DNA from: G963665185 sp049723905
Lineage (GTDB): Bacteria; Desulfobacterota; Desulfovibrionia; Desulfovibrionales; Desulfovibrionaceae
NCBI RefSeq assembly: GCF_049723905.1
Contig: NZ_JBJKFD010000001.1
Location: 3,534,001-3,598,000, forward strand
DNA: 64,000 nt
Direction of reading: 5' to 3'
Under the pieces are notes generated by a model that saw nothing but the letters and a program-made list of their open reading frames with translations, was not told where the DNA came from and did no database searches. A program made the translations under genes and the position numbers. This document shows, piece by piece, positions 17,114 to 26,906 of this stretch; position 1 is the first letter of the stretch; every line of letters starts with the position of its first letter.

Positions 17114-17413
17114 GAAACCGACCGGGTAAGAGGTTTGTGGGGTACGCCTGAAGGAAGCCGGGGCAAGGCAATGTGCGTCTTCCGGCCCTTTTTGCGTCCG
17201 CTGAATTTGTGTCGGCACAGGGTATCCGGTTCGCGCAGGGAGGGCAAACGCAAATCCGGTTCCAGGCGTGGCGGGAAATGGCGGCCGAACTTTCTGTGCG
17301 GCGCCATGACGCCCAGCCATGACGCCCAGACACGACAGCCTGCGCAGGGCTTTGCAGTGGCGGCTGAGTGTCCGCCGGGCGTCACCAAGAGTGTGCGGCT
17401 TGGCGGGCGTTTT
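17114..17413. other. 300-bp spacer inside the uppS-cdsA cluster
   Basis: GC-rich, with no convincing gene, although the frame stays open from cdsA. It contains a short direct repeat CATGACGCCCAG (around 17309-17334) and GGGCGTC/GGGCGTT segments near the uppS end that could form a weak hairpin. An internal promoter for cdsA is plausible but not identified. Confidence 0.35.
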
Positions 17414-18139
17414 TTAGTGTGCGTCGCCGAATCGGCGTTGGCGCGAGGCGAAGTCGGCCAGGGCTTCGTCCAGATGTGCGGGGGAAAAATCGGGCCAGAG
17501 CGTATCCGGAAAGCACAGCTCGGCATACGAGGACTGGTAGAGCAGAAAGTTGGAGAGGCGCAGCTCCCCACTGGTGCGGATGATCAGGTCCGGGTCGGAC
17601 TGGCCTGCGGTGTAGAGCAGGGAAGAGAAGAGTTCGTCCGTGATCTCCTCGGACGGGATGGCTTTTTCGGCAATGATGCGCGCGGCGCGCAGAATTTCTT
17701 CCCGCCCGGAATAGTTGAGCGCCAGGTTCAGGTCCATGTCCCGGTTTTGGGCGGATTTCTTGATGGCATGCTGCAAGGCCTGGCGCGTGGCAAAGGGCAG
17801 GGCGTCTATTTCGCCCAGAACGTGCAGGCGGATGCCCTGTTCCATCAGGGTGCCGAGTTCGTTGCTCAGAAAGCTTGCCAGCAGGTTGAAGAGGTAGCTG
17901 ACCTCGTCCTTGGAGCGCTTCCAGTTCTCCGTGGAAAAAGTGTACAGGGTCAGGTGCCGGATGCCGAGTTCCCGGCATCGGGTGACGATGGCTCGTGTGG
18001 CCTCGGTGCCCGCCTTGTGTCCGTCGCTGCGGGAAAGCCCGCGCCGGGTGGCCCAACGTCCGTTGCCGTCCATGATGATGCCCAGATGGCGGGGCAGAAC
18101 TGCGGGGGCCGTGGCTGATGGCGCATCCACTGGGTTCAT
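17414..18139 (-). CDS. uppS: Isoprenyl transferase (undecaprenyl diphosphate synthase)
   Basis: Cis-prenyltransferase adding isopentenyl units to farnesyl diphosphate to make the C55 carrier for peptidoglycan and O-antigen (241 aa). The catalytic motif IIMDGNGRWA places the key Asp at residue 24. GHKAG, LTLYTFSTENWKR, ALNYSGR and the C-terminal RTSGELRLSNFLLYQ with ELCFPDTLWPDF follow in the usual order. The ATG at 18139 gives a standard length; a TTG reading to 18214 adds 25 unconserved residues. It is followed by a 300-bp spacer before cdsA. Confidence 0.94.
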   Translation of the reverse strand: MNPVDAPSATAPAVLPRHLGIIMDGNGRWATRRGLSRSDGHKAGTEATRAIVTRCRELGIRHLTLYTFSTENWKRSKDEVSYLFNLLASFLSNELGTLMEQGIRLHVLGEIDALPFATRQALQHAIKKSAQNRDMDLNLALNYSGREEILRAARIIAEKAIPSEEITDELFSSLLYTAGQSDPDLIIRTSGELRLSNFLLYQSSYAELCFPDTLWPDFSPAHLDEALADFASRQRRFGDAH

Positions 18140-18496
18140 GCGATCGTACCGTTGTTTCTGAAGGATGGTGTGAGCGTGGCCGTTGTCGGCCGCCTTAGTG
18201 TCGTGTCCGTTCAATTCGTATCAATAATACTGCCGCAGTGCACGCGGCGCGTCACATGGTGGCATAGAGAGCCATGCGCCGTCAAAGGCGGCGTGAGGGA
18301 ATCTGAAAACGCGTTTTTCAGGTCGCGGTCAGTCCACCTGATACGCCCACCAGATACGTTTGGCAGATACGTCTATGCCTTTGGTGGACATCACAGGGAT
18401 GGACATACACGGGAGCAGGCGGGGTGAAATGTCCCCGCCGCGTCTCCCAGCATAACGATGCCCGCAGAATACCAGCTGCATCCTGCGGAAACCGGG
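18140..18496. other. Spacer between frr and uppS
   Basis: No gene recognised. Two hairpins stand out: CCGCAG...CTGCGG at about 18471-18489, directly after the frr stop on the minus strand, and GCGGGG...CCCCGC at about 18419-18442. They could attenuate or end transcription from rpsB-frr, so uppS and later genes may use their own promoter here. Confidence 0.4.
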
Positions 18497-19051
18497 TTAG
18501 ATTTCCATTATTTCCTTTTCCTTGGCGGTAAAGGTATCGTCCGACTTTTTGACGAAGGCATCGGTGGCTTTCTGGATTTCGTCCTGCCCTTTGTGCTGTT
18601 CGTCTTCGGTCAGCTCCTTGTCCTTCTGCATTTTCTTGAGAGCTTCGTTGCCGTCGCGGCGTACGTTGCGCACGGCGACCTTGCAGTCTTCCGTGTACTT
18701 TTTCGCCAGCTTGACCAGATCTCTGCGGCGCTCCTCGGTAAGGGGCGGCATGCTGATGCGGATGAGGACGCCGTCGTTCACCGGGTTCAGACCCAGGTCG
18801 GACGCGATGATGGCTTTTTCGATAAGGGAAAAGGCGTTTTTGTCCCAGGGCTGGATGGTCAGTGTGCGCGAATCGGGCACGGAGACCGAAGCGATCTGGT
18901 TTACCGGGGTGGGGGTGCCGTAATAGTCCACTTTAATGGTCTCTACGAGTCCCGTGGACGCGCGCCCGGTGCGCAGTTTGGAAAATTCGCGTTCAAGGTT
19001 TTCAATGGCTTTCTGCATTCTGGATTCGCAGTCGTTGATAACGGATTGCAT
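18497..19051 (-). CDS. frr: Ribosome recycling factor
   Basis: Splits post-termination ribosomes together with EF-G (184 aa, usual length). The mostly helical sequence includes LRTGRAST near 27-34, the YYGTPTPVNQIASVS hinge segment, LTIQPWDK and the closing helical domain with LTEERRRDLVKLAKK and VRNVRRD. It lies 5 bp after pyrH in the standard order rpsB-tsf-pyrH-frr. Confidence 0.97.
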   Translation of the reverse strand: MQSVINDCESRMQKAIENLEREFSKLRTGRASTGLVETIKVDYYGTPTPVNQIASVSVPDSRTLTIQPWDKNAFSLIEKAIIASDLGLNPVNDGVLIRISMPPLTEERRRDLVKLAKKYTEDCKVAVRNVRRDGNEALKKMQKDKELTEDEQHKGQDEIQKATDAFVKKSDDTFTAKEKEIMEI

Positions 19052-19056
19052 GAGCT

Positions 19057-19776
19057 TTAGCCTCCTGTAACGGTGGTTCCGATGTCTTCACCCTTGGCGA
19101 CCTTCAGGATGTTGCCCTCTTCAAAAAGGTTGAACACCATGATGGGCATTTTGTTGTCCATTGCCAGGGAAATGGCGGTTGTGTCCATAACACGCAGCCG
19201 TTTTTCCAGGGCTTCCATGTGGGTGATGGTTTTGAACATCACCGCATCGGGATTGGTCATGGGGTCCTTGTCGTAGATACCATTGACCTTGGTTGCCTTG
19301 AAAATGGCTTCGCAGCGAAGTTCCATGGCCCGCAGAGCGGCAGCGGTGTCGGTCGTAAAGTAAGGGTTGCCCGTACCTGCCGCGCAGATGACGGCCCGGC
19401 CCTTTTCCAGGTGCCGGATGGCCCTGCGCCGGATGTACGGTTCGCTGACTTCCTTCATGTCGATGGCCGACAGCACCCGTGTATCGAGACCGTGTTTTTC
19501 CAACGCGTCCTGAACTGCCAGGGCGTTCATCACCGTTGCCAGCATGCCCATGTAATCGGCCGATGCGCGGTCCATGCCGCGGGCGGATTCGGACACGCCA
19601 CGGAATATATTGCCGCCGCCGATGACCAGGGCGATTTCCAAGCCCTGACTGGCAACGTGTACTATTTCACGGCTGAAGGCCTCAATGGAGGCAGGGTCTA
19701 TTCCTCCGCCTTTTCCTCCAGCCAATGCTTCGCCGCTAAGCTTTAACAATACCCGTTTGTAACGCAGGTTGTCCAT
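19057..19776 (-). CDS. pyrH: UMP kinase
   Basis: Bacterial hexameric kinase making UDP from UMP (239 aa), of the amino-acid-kinase fold. KRVLLKLSGEAL near the N-terminus, VIGGGNIFRG, the DYMGMLATVMNALA helix, and AAGTGNPYFTTDTAAALRA are all family signatures. The ATG at 19776 follows a strong GGAGGG site; the frame remains open upstream to 20061 but without any conserved sequence. A 343-bp spacer with a terminator separates it from tsf. Confidence 0.97.
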   Translation of the reverse strand: MDNLRYKRVLLKLSGEALAGGKGGGIDPASIEAFSREIVHVASQGLEIALVIGGGNIFRGVSESARGMDRASADYMGMLATVMNALAVQDALEKHGLDTRVLSAIDMKEVSEPYIRRRAIRHLEKGRAVICAAGTGNPYFTTDTAAALRAMELRCEAIFKATKVNGIYDKDPMTNPDAVMFKTITHMEALEKRLRVMDTTAISLAMDNKMPIMVFNLFEEGNILKVAKGEDIGTTVTGG

Positions 19777-20087
19777 AGAGAAACCCTCCGGGGGGTATGA
19801 GATGGCCGCGTCGGATGACGCGGCATGACATTTCAGGCCGCTTGTACATGTGCGTCCGCACAGCGGACTGCCAAGGTGCGGCCTTCGGACAAGGACATCT
19901 GACTGTAGGCAGGGTTGGCCCGGTGGGTCGGGCTCCACAAAACAACCGCCGCACTTTTGCCGGACGCCGGAGAAAGGAAATTCCCCGGGGATACGGAAGT
20001 CGGGCGGCGATGTTTTGCGACAGTCTGCCGGTTCGACGTCGCAATCGAGTTGGTTGCCCACTGTGAGCGGTGGGCCGAAAAATGGCG
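19777..20087. other. Spacer between tsf and pyrH
   Basis: No gene seen. The tsf-side terminator ends transcription of rpsB-tsf, so a promoter for pyrH-frr should lie in this GC-rich stretch. I could not pick one convincingly. Confidence 0.35.
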
Positions 20088-20114
20088 AAAAAAAAGCGGG
20101 CCTCGCGGCCCGCT
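20088..20114 (-). terminator. Terminator after tsf
   Basis: AGCGGGCC / GGCCCGCT stem with a TCGC loop (20095-20114). On the minus strand it is followed by eight T residues, a textbook intrinsic terminator for rpsB-tsf, 5 bp behind the tsf stop. Confidence 0.92.
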
Positions 20115-20119
20115 GTGTC

Positions 20120-20727
<608 letters not shown>

Positions 20728-20728
<1 letters not shown>

Positions 20729-21552
20729 TATTCTGCCTCCTCGGGGGTGCTTTCTTCGGTTTTTGCTTCAGCAGGAGCTTCTTCAGCTTTCGGCGCGGCA
20801 GCGGCTTCGGCTTCGGCAGCTTCCTTCATTTCCTTTTCAACCGATTCCTTGGAACCTTCGCGGTCGTCGCGGCGGGCCTTGCCTTCGAGGCAGGCGTCGG
20901 CGATGTGGGTCACGAACAGCTTGATGGCGCGGATGGCGTCATCGTTGCCGGGAATCACGTAGTCGATCAGGTCGGGATCGCAGTTGGTATCAACGACGGC
21001 CACGATGGGAATACCAAGCTTGCGGCATTCCTTTACGGCAATGTCTTCACGCTTGGGGTCGATGATAAAGGCCACGCCGGGGACGTGTTCCATGTTCTTG
21101 ACGCCGCCCAGGTTGGCCTGGAGCTTCTTCATTTCGCGGCTGAACTTGGAAACTTCTTTCTTGTTGTATTTGTTGACCGTGCCGTCTTCGAACATCTCTT
21201 CGAGTTTCTTCAGGCGGTCGGTGCTTTTCTTGATGGTCTGGTAGTTGGTCAGGGTGCCGCCCAGCCAGCGGTTGCTGATGAAGTGCATGCCGCAGCGGGT
21301 GGCTTCGGAGTTGATGGACTCCTGTGCCTGGCGCTTGGTGCCTACAAAGATGACGTCGCGTCCCTTGGCCACGGTTTCAGCGATGAAATCGTGCGCGGTG
21401 CGGAACAGTTTTACGGTCTGCTGCAGGTCGATGATGTGGATGCCGTTGCGGGCGCCGAAGATGTAAGGGCGCATTTTGGGGTTCCAACGGCGGGTCTGGT
21501 GGCCGAAGTGGACGCCGGTTTCCAGCATCTGCTTCATAGTTACGTAAGCCAT
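20728..21552 (-). CDS. rpsB: 30S ribosomal protein S2
   Basis: Small-subunit protein needed for S1 attachment (274 aa). The N-terminus YVTMKQMLETGVHFGHQTR and the two S2 signatures, including PGNDDAIRAIKLF near residue 205, are plain. The last ~45 residues form an Ala/Glu-rich acidic tail beyond the normal S2 length (about 230-245 aa). A strong AGGAGAG site precedes the ATG. It is the first gene of the minus-strand cluster, and a structured leader lies upstream. Confidence 0.97.
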
Positions 21553-21640
21553 ACGTCTCTCCTAGGGTTGTTTCCTCCGCTCCCGTCCTGGCCGGTCCAC
21601 TATGGCCGGCACCCATTGGCTTGGGGGAGCGTGCGTTTTC
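21553..21640 (-). promoter_or_regulatory. Structured rpsB leader
   Basis: Outer arms GCTCCC (21579-21584) and GGGAGC (21625-21630) enclose an inner stem GCCGG (21591-21595) / CCGGC (21606-21610). This nested hairpin lies 27 bp before the rpsB start. S2 represses its own synthesis through its mRNA leader in other proteobacteria, so a similar role is plausible, but the structure is not one I can match to a named family. Confidence 0.4.
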
Positions 21641-21862
21641 GGACCGGGTTTGATACCTTTAAGCCCGGTGGAATGCAAGCTATTTGTGTTCCTTCTTGCT
21701 ATCTTTTATTGTTACCCGGTTTTATAATTGGGCCGCAACGTATTTTTTGCTATTACCGCTCCTTGGCATGTGGATGTTGCGGTTACGCCATCGACAGCTG
21801 ATATCTGGAGTTGTCTGCGCCCTGCAATATGTAGGGAAAGCGCAGGAAAAAGGGAATAATCT

Positions 21863-22981
21863 ATGTCGTATCGCCTGAAGCTTTCGTTCGATCCGAACTT
21901 TAACTACTCCAAACTTCAGCCGAGACACAAGGCGGATGGCGGAGTTGACCATTTCGACCTGGGATATGTGCAAAGCGTCCACCGTAACGAAGTGCTCGCT
22001 TGCTGGGAAGATAGCGACCAGAACGTCCTGGGCTCCGAAGCATACACGCTTGAGCTGGAAGAAAAAAAAATGCCCGCCGGGCCCAATTGTCATGTCGATC
22101 CTGGCAGCCCGGATTGCCTCCTGGCCTCCGTGGACGGCTATATCGTCTACCGCGATGATGAAATTTCCGTAAAGACCTTGTTGAATGTGCGGCGCGATGT
22201 GGACTTTCATACGGGAAACATCCGTTTTCCCGGCGACATTGTCTTTGCATCCGACGTGCGTTCGGGATTTTCAGTCATAGGGCGGCATATCTGGGTAAAG
22301 GGCGAAGTTGAGGCCGCCAACCTGCGGGCTACGGGATCGGTGATTGTGGACGGCGGGGTCAAGGGCGGACAAACTGGACAAATACGGGCGCGGGGCGGCA
22401 TAAGGGTGCGCTTTTGCGAGCAGTGCCGTCTGCGGGCCCGTACCGGCATTTTGGTAAAAGGCTCCAGCCTGCACTGCCGCCTTTACGCGGGGCGCAAGCT
22501 GGTGGTCAGCGAACGGCTGGTGGGCGGCAGTGCATCCAGCCGCGACCTGGTCTACGTCAAGGAACAGTTGGGAGGCGGTCTTTCCACCGAGACCGAGGTG
22601 ATTGTCGGGTACGACCCCGCCTTGCTGCTGCGTGATGATATGGTTGTGGAAAAAATGCGGAAATTGCGGGATAGGCGTTCTTCTTTGGAGCGAGTCATCC
22701 GGCGTGAAGGCGGGATTGCCGAGTTGCAGAAAAAGCTGAGCGAAACATCGGCACGTATCACCGCGCTCAAGGCGCGCCGCGCAGAAATGTGGGAAAGTTA
22801 CACTGCTGTTGGAAATTATGGAAAATGTCGTGTTATAGTACCCGGAGCCGTCAGGCCGGGTGTGGACATCTATATAGGCCCCGCATACCTGAAAGTTCAG
22901 GATTTTCTGGAAAACGTCCATTTTTATTACAAGGACGGCGAAGTGTGCGTAGGTAGCCCTGCATTGCCAGGCAAACGTTAG
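21863..22981 (+). CDS. FapA family (DUF342) protein
   Basis: 372 aa. The centre (about residues 110-250) is a right-handed beta-helix of short repeats rich in V-x-G-x-V, as in the polymerising DUF342/FapA family: IRFPGDIVFASDVRSGFSV, GRHIWVKGEVEAANL, ATGSVIVDGGVKGG, and so on. A coiled coil with RREGGIAELQKKL follows (about 275-325), then a final beta strand segment. The gene lies 35 bp before motA on the same strand, a common placement in this bacterial group. A link to motility or surface organisation is suggested by context only. Confidence 0.85.
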   Translation: MSYRLKLSFDPNFNYSKLQPRHKADGGVDHFDLGYVQSVHRNEVLACWEDSDQNVLGSEAYTLELEEKKMPAGPNCHVDPGSPDCLLASVDGYIVYRDDEISVKTLLNVRRDVDFHTGNIRFPGDIVFASDVRSGFSVIGRHIWVKGEVEAANLRATGSVIVDGGVKGGQTGQIRARGGIRVRFCEQCRLRARTGILVKGSSLHCRLYAGRKLVVSERLVGGSASSRDLVYVKEQLGGGLSTETEVIVGYDPALLLRDDMVVEKMRKLRDRRSSLERVIRREGGIAELQKKLSETSARITALKARRAEMWESYTAVGNYGKCRVIVPGAVRPGVDIYIGPAYLKVQDFLENVHFYYKDGEVCVGSPALPGKR

Positions 22982-23016
22982 AAAGACCCTGATCTGGAAT
23001 TGGAATTGAGACTCAT

Positions 23017-23772
23017 ATGGATATTGCAACTCTATTAGGAATACTTGGCGGTCTTGGGTTGATTGTCACCTCCATTGTGCTTGGTGGCAACATCATGGGA
23101 TTCGTCGACATCCCTTCGCTTGTGGTTGTCATGGGCGGTACGATTGCCGCCGTGTTGGTTATGTTTCCGCTCAAAACCGTAATCGGGGCCATAAAAGTGG
23201 GCATGAAGACCCTGCTTGCCAAGGAACCCGATCCGGAAAGTCTGATCAAACAGATCGTGGAGCTGGCCGAGCTGGCACGCAAGGAAAGCCTTGTGGCCAT
23301 GGAAAAGGCCAATGTGTCCAACCCGTTTTTGCAAAAGGGTGTGCGTTTGGTGGCCGATGGTTCCTCCCCCGCTTTGGTGGGAGCCATCATGGATTCCGAA
23401 ATAAGCTACATGAAGCGGAGGCACCAGCGCGGGCAAAACGTGTTCAAGGGGCTTGGGTCGGCGGCTCCTGCCTTTGGCATGATCGGTACCTTGGTCGGTC
23501 TGGTCCAGATGCTTCAGAACCTGGACGATCCTTCGTCCATTGGTCCCGCCATGGCTGTTGCGCTGCTGACCACTTTTTACGGCGCGATCATGGCCAACCT
23601 GATGTTTCTTCCCATGGCCAGAAAGCTGGAAGAACGCTCTCTGGACGAACAATTTTATATGGAAGTCGCGCTGGAAGGTGTTCTTGCCATCCAGAACGGC
23701 GAGCATCCCCAACTGGTCAAGGAAAAGCTCCAGGCCTTCCTTGCTCCGGCCCTGCGGGAAAAGGCGGGTTAA
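23017..23772 (+). CDS. motA: Flagellar stator protein MotA
   Basis: Inner-membrane stator subunit (251 aa) with four hydrophobic segments: about 4-26, 30-50, 150-170 and 182-203. The cytoplasmic loop between segments two and three carries the charged residues that touch FliG (for example LARKESLVAMEKA and ISYMKRRHQRG). The third segment GSAAPAFGMIGTLVGLV is the family signature. The loop and sequence style are closer to PomA than to E. coli MotA (295 aa). motB begins on the base after its stop codon. Confidence 0.94.
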   Translation: MDIATLLGILGGLGLIVTSIVLGGNIMGFVDIPSLVVVMGGTIAAVLVMFPLKTVIGAIKVGMKTLLAKEPDPESLIKQIVELAELARKESLVAMEKANVSNPFLQKGVRLVADGSSPALVGAIMDSEISYMKRRHQRGQNVFKGLGSAAPAFGMIGTLVGLVQMLQNLDDPSSIGPAMAVALLTTFYGAIMANLMFLPMARKLEERSLDEQFYMEVALEGVLAIQNGEHPQLVKEKLQAFLAPALREKAG

Positions 23773-24540
23773 ATGGCCGCTCTTCAAGAACAAGCGCCAA
23801 GGAGAAAACCAAAGGACGACGGACCACCGCCGGCCGAAGGCGCACCCGAGTGGATGACCACGTTTGCGGACATGGTTACGCTGCTGCTCTGCTTTTTCGT
23901 GCTCCTGCTGTCTTTTGCCAACCAGGACGTGGAAAAGTTCCGCGATATGCTCGGTTCCGTGCAGGATGCCTTTGGCGTGCAAAAAGAACGTCCCCAGGAC
24001 GTGCATATCGCCTATGCCCCGTCCCTGGCGGATCGTAAGGATCTCAATCTCAAGGCCGAGCAGCGCAAGCAGCTGGTCATGTCCCAGATGATCCGCGACA
24101 TGGTCGACAAGGACCCCGCAATCAAAAAGCAGGTCCAGGTCAATGCCGAGAACGGAGGCGTTCTTTTCCGGGCCAGCGGCCGCCTTGTTTTCGAGCCGGG
24201 AACCACCAAGTTCGCTCCAGGCGCGTACAAGGTCTTGGACAAGGTCATCAGGGTGCTCAAGGAACATACCTACGATCTCATAGTGGAAGGGCATACTTCC
24301 ACGAAACCGGAAAGCAAAAGCAGTTTGTATCCATCCAACTGGGAGCTTTCCTCGGCCCGGGCGGCGGCTGCGTTGCGCTATATAATGGATAAGGGCGGCA
24401 TACCCGCCTCGCGGCTCAAGGCCGTGGGCTATGCCGGTTCGCGTCCTCTGGTGCCAAACGACAGTCTGGAAAACATGAATCGCAACCGGCGTGTGGAATT
24501 CTTTTTCCGTCCACCGTCCGGAAAGGGCATGAGGTTTTAG
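23773..24540 (+). CDS. motB: Flagellar stator protein MotB, PomB-like
   Basis: Peptidoglycan-anchored stator subunit (255 aa). One membrane helix (about 28-48) contains the ion-binding Asp33 in TFADMVTLLLCFFVLLLSF. This stretch and the following DVEKF...AFGVQ closely match PomB, the sodium-driven type, so a sodium motor is inferred. The C-terminal OmpA-like domain (about 125-245) has EGHTSTKP, LSSARAAAALRYI and NRRVEFF for peptidoglycan binding. It abuts motA and is followed 1 nt later by the GTG of a flavoprotein gene. Confidence 0.94.
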   Translation: MAALQEQAPRRKPKDDGPPPAEGAPEWMTTFADMVTLLLCFFVLLLSFANQDVEKFRDMLGSVQDAFGVQKERPQDVHIAYAPSLADRKDLNLKAEQRKQLVMSQMIRDMVDKDPAIKKQVQVNAENGGVLFRASGRLVFEPGTTKFAPGAYKVLDKVIRVLKEHTYDLIVEGHTSTKPESKSSLYPSNWELSSARAAAALRYIMDKGGIPASRLKAVGYAGSRPLVPNDSLENMNRNRRVEFFFRPPSGKGMRF

Positions 24541-24541
24541 C

Positions 24542-25150
24542 GTGGAAGCCCTTCCTGTTGTGTTTTCCTGCAGTCCCAGGGCTGGCGGCAACAGCGATGC
24601 CGCTGCCGCATGTATCATGGAGGAACTGGCCGCGCTGGGGCGCACGGCCCGTCTTGTGCGGCTGCGCGATACTCCGCTGCGCCCCTGCCAGGGCTGCTAC
24701 GGCTGCCGCAAGGACGCGGCCGGACGGTGCGTGCAGCCCGATTCGGAACGGGCAGGACTGGTTTACAAGTACCTGCTGACCGCCCCGCAGTTCTTCTTTA
24801 CGGCTCCTATCTATTTTTACCACCTGCCCGGTCTGCTCAAGGACTTTATCGACCGCAGCCAACCCTATTATCTGCGCCGCGAGGCTGGTGAACCGGACAT
24901 GGTGGGATTGCCTGCCCGAACTGCCTGCAGTGTGCTCGTGGCCGGGCGGCCCAAAGGGGAGAAGCTCTTTGACGGTGCCGTTCTGACCATGAAGTTCTTT
25001 TTGCACACGTTCAACATTACGCTGGCCGAGTCCCTGAATTTGCGCGGTATCGACCTTCCCGGAGATCTGGAGGCCGATGCCGTTGCCAGGCCTGCCATTC
25101 GGGAAATGGTGGGGCGAGCAGTGGGGGGCACGGTTTTTTTGGCCAGATAG
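24542..25150 (+). CDS. NADPH-dependent FMN reductase / flavodoxin-fold protein
   Basis: 202 aa flavodoxin-fold protein. The N-terminal FSCSPRAGGNSDAAAA is the FMN phosphate loop of the NADPH-dependent FMN reductase family. CQGCYGCRKDAAGRC (about 50-64) is the cysteine cluster typical of iron-sulfur flavoprotein relatives, and TAPIYFYHLPGLLKDFIDR is the flavin-contact segment. Start is a GTG 1 nt behind the motB stop, so it is coupled to the motor operon, though no motility role is known. Its end runs into a 10-bp tandem repeat (GATAGGGCCG, three units, 25144-25174). Confidence 0.85.
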   Translation: MEALPVVFSCSPRAGGNSDAAAACIMEELAALGRTARLVRLRDTPLRPCQGCYGCRKDAAGRCVQPDSERAGLVYKYLLTAPQFFFTAPIYFYHLPGLLKDFIDRSQPYYLRREAGEPDMVGLPARTACSVLVAGRPKGEKLFDGAVLTMKFFLHTFNITLAESLNLRGIDLPGDLEADAVARPAIREMVGRAVGGTVFLAR

Positions 25151-25206
25151 GGCCGGATAGGGCCGGATAGGGCCCGACAAGATTCACCCGTTGGCAACGC
25201 GCCCAC

Positions 25207-25235
25207 TGGACAACCATCCCTTTGATGCGTACATG
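25207..25235 (+). promoter_or_regulatory. Candidate rnpB promoter
   Basis: TGGACA (25207-25212), a 17-base spacer, then TACATG (25230-25235). This places transcription start near 25242, exactly where the first strand of RNase P helix P1 begins. Confidence 0.5.
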
Positions 25236-25241
25236 CCCTTT

Positions 25242-25596
<355 letters not shown>

Positions 25597-25618
25597 TTTT
25601 TCTTTTTATTTTTCCTGA
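25597..25618 (+). terminator. T-rich end of rnpB
   Basis: A long T-rich run directly behind helix P1 of the RNase P RNA; P1 itself can act as the terminator stem. Confidence 0.55.
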
Positions 25619-25652
25619 TCCTCGCGGCTCGTTTCGCGTCACGGGAGCAGAT

Positions 25653-26861
25653 ATGAACATCTGGGCGGTCGTTCTGGCTGCGGGCAAGGGCACACGCCTG
25701 GCCCAGGCAGCCGATGGACAACGCAAGCAATACCTTCAATACCGGGGAGCCCCCTTGTTTTGGGCAAGTGCCAGAACCTTTGCCGCCATGCCTGTGGTCA
25801 AAGGGGTGGTGTTTGTATTCTCTCCGGAAGATATTGAAAATTCCCGCAAAATGCTTGCCGGTCTGGTAGGGCGCGATAATTTGGGGCTGCCCTGGCTGGT
25901 GGCTGAAGGCGGCGAACGCCGACAGGATTCCGTGCGCAACGGCCTGGACGTGCTGCCCCGCGAGTGTACCCACGTGCTGGTGCACGATTCCGCCCGTCCG
26001 TTTGCCACGCCGCGCATGATTTCGCGTCTGGTCGACGCCCTGGTCAACGGGGAACAGGCGGTCATCCCCGGCATTCCCGTTACCGATACCATCAAAATTC
26101 TGAACCATGATGTGGTTTGCCATACGCCGCTGCGCCATGATCTGTGCGCCGTGCAGACGCCCCAGGCCTTTGAGCTCGATTTTTTGCGCCAGGTCCACGA
26201 AAAGGCCCGGCAGCACGGCTGGGACGTGACCGACGACGCCATGCTCGTCGAGCAGTGCGAAGGCCGGGTGTATGTGGTGGAAGGCGAGGCGGGAAACATC
26301 AAGATAACCAATCCGGAAGATTTGCGCCTGCTGCGGCGCGAAAACGGGGAACAAGCCATGCAGAAACTGCCCGTCAGCGGGTTCGGCTACGACGTGCACC
26401 GCTATATGGACCCGCAAGACCCCAAGGCGCGCCCCATGATATTGGGCGGCTTTCCCATTCCCGGCGCGCCGGGCGTAGCGGCCCATTCGGACGGGGACGT
26501 TCTGCTGCACGCTCTGGCGGATGCCGTTTTGGGCTGTGTGGGCCTTGGAGACATTGGGGGGCTTTTCCCGGACACCGATCCGCAGTATGACAACGCTTCC
26601 AGCGGAATGCTGTTGGCCGAGGTCATGGAGCGGGCGCGGGCCGAAGGGTTTGAACCCACGCATGCGGACCTTACCATCATTGCCCAGGCGCCCCGGCTGT
26701 CCCAGCATAGGGAGTGCATCCGCAAGAGCGTTGCCCACCATCTGGGGCTTACTCCCCGGCAGGTCAACGTGAAGGCCACAACCGAGGAAAAGCTCGGCTT
26801 TACCGGACGCAAGGAAGGAATCAAGGCGGTTGCCCTGGTCAACGGGCTTCTCGCCGGATAA
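25653..26861 (+). CDS. ispDF: Bifunctional IspD/IspF enzyme
   Basis: Fusion of two MEP-pathway enzymes (402 aa). Residues 1 to about 225 form IspD (MEP cytidylyltransferase) with LAAGKGTRL at 8-16 and LVHDSARPF. Residues from about 235 form IspF (cyclodiphosphate synthase), with zinc ligands in FGYDVHRY, the AHSDGDVLLHALADAVLG motif, and the closing VNVKATTEEKLGFTGRKEG. IspE, which acts between them, is not in this window. The ATG at 25653 has a GGGAG site; upstream open frame runs into rnpB and is discounted. cysS follows after 45 bp. Confidence 0.96.
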   Translation: MNIWAVVLAAGKGTRLAQAADGQRKQYLQYRGAPLFWASARTFAAMPVVKGVVFVFSPEDIENSRKMLAGLVGRDNLGLPWLVAEGGERRQDSVRNGLDVLPRECTHVLVHDSARPFATPRMISRLVDALVNGEQAVIPGIPVTDTIKILNHDVVCHTPLRHDLCAVQTPQAFELDFLRQVHEKARQHGWDVTDDAMLVEQCEGRVYVVEGEAGNIKITNPEDLRLLRRENGEQAMQKLPVSGFGYDVHRYMDPQDPKARPMILGGFPIPGAPGVAAHSDGDVLLHALADAVLGCVGLGDIGGLFPDTDPQYDNASSGMLLAEVMERARAEGFEPTHADLTIIAQAPRLSQHRECIRKSVAHHLGLTPRQVNVKATTEEKLGFTGRKEGIKAVALVNGLLAG

Positions 26862-26906
26862 TAGCGGAAATATTGCGGAAACCGCATAATACCACGGAGA
26901 CGACAC

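Noticed and set aside
15543..17333. A 596-codon minus-strand frame overlapping dxr and cdsA
   Set aside because: It is in another frame of the same strand as two recognised enzymes and is Arg/Pro/Gly-rich with no domain.
25144..25174. Three copies of a 10-bp unit GATAGGGCCG before rnpB, as a possible operator array
   Set aside because: Overlaps the end of a coding region, with too few units and no sign of use; likely slippage.
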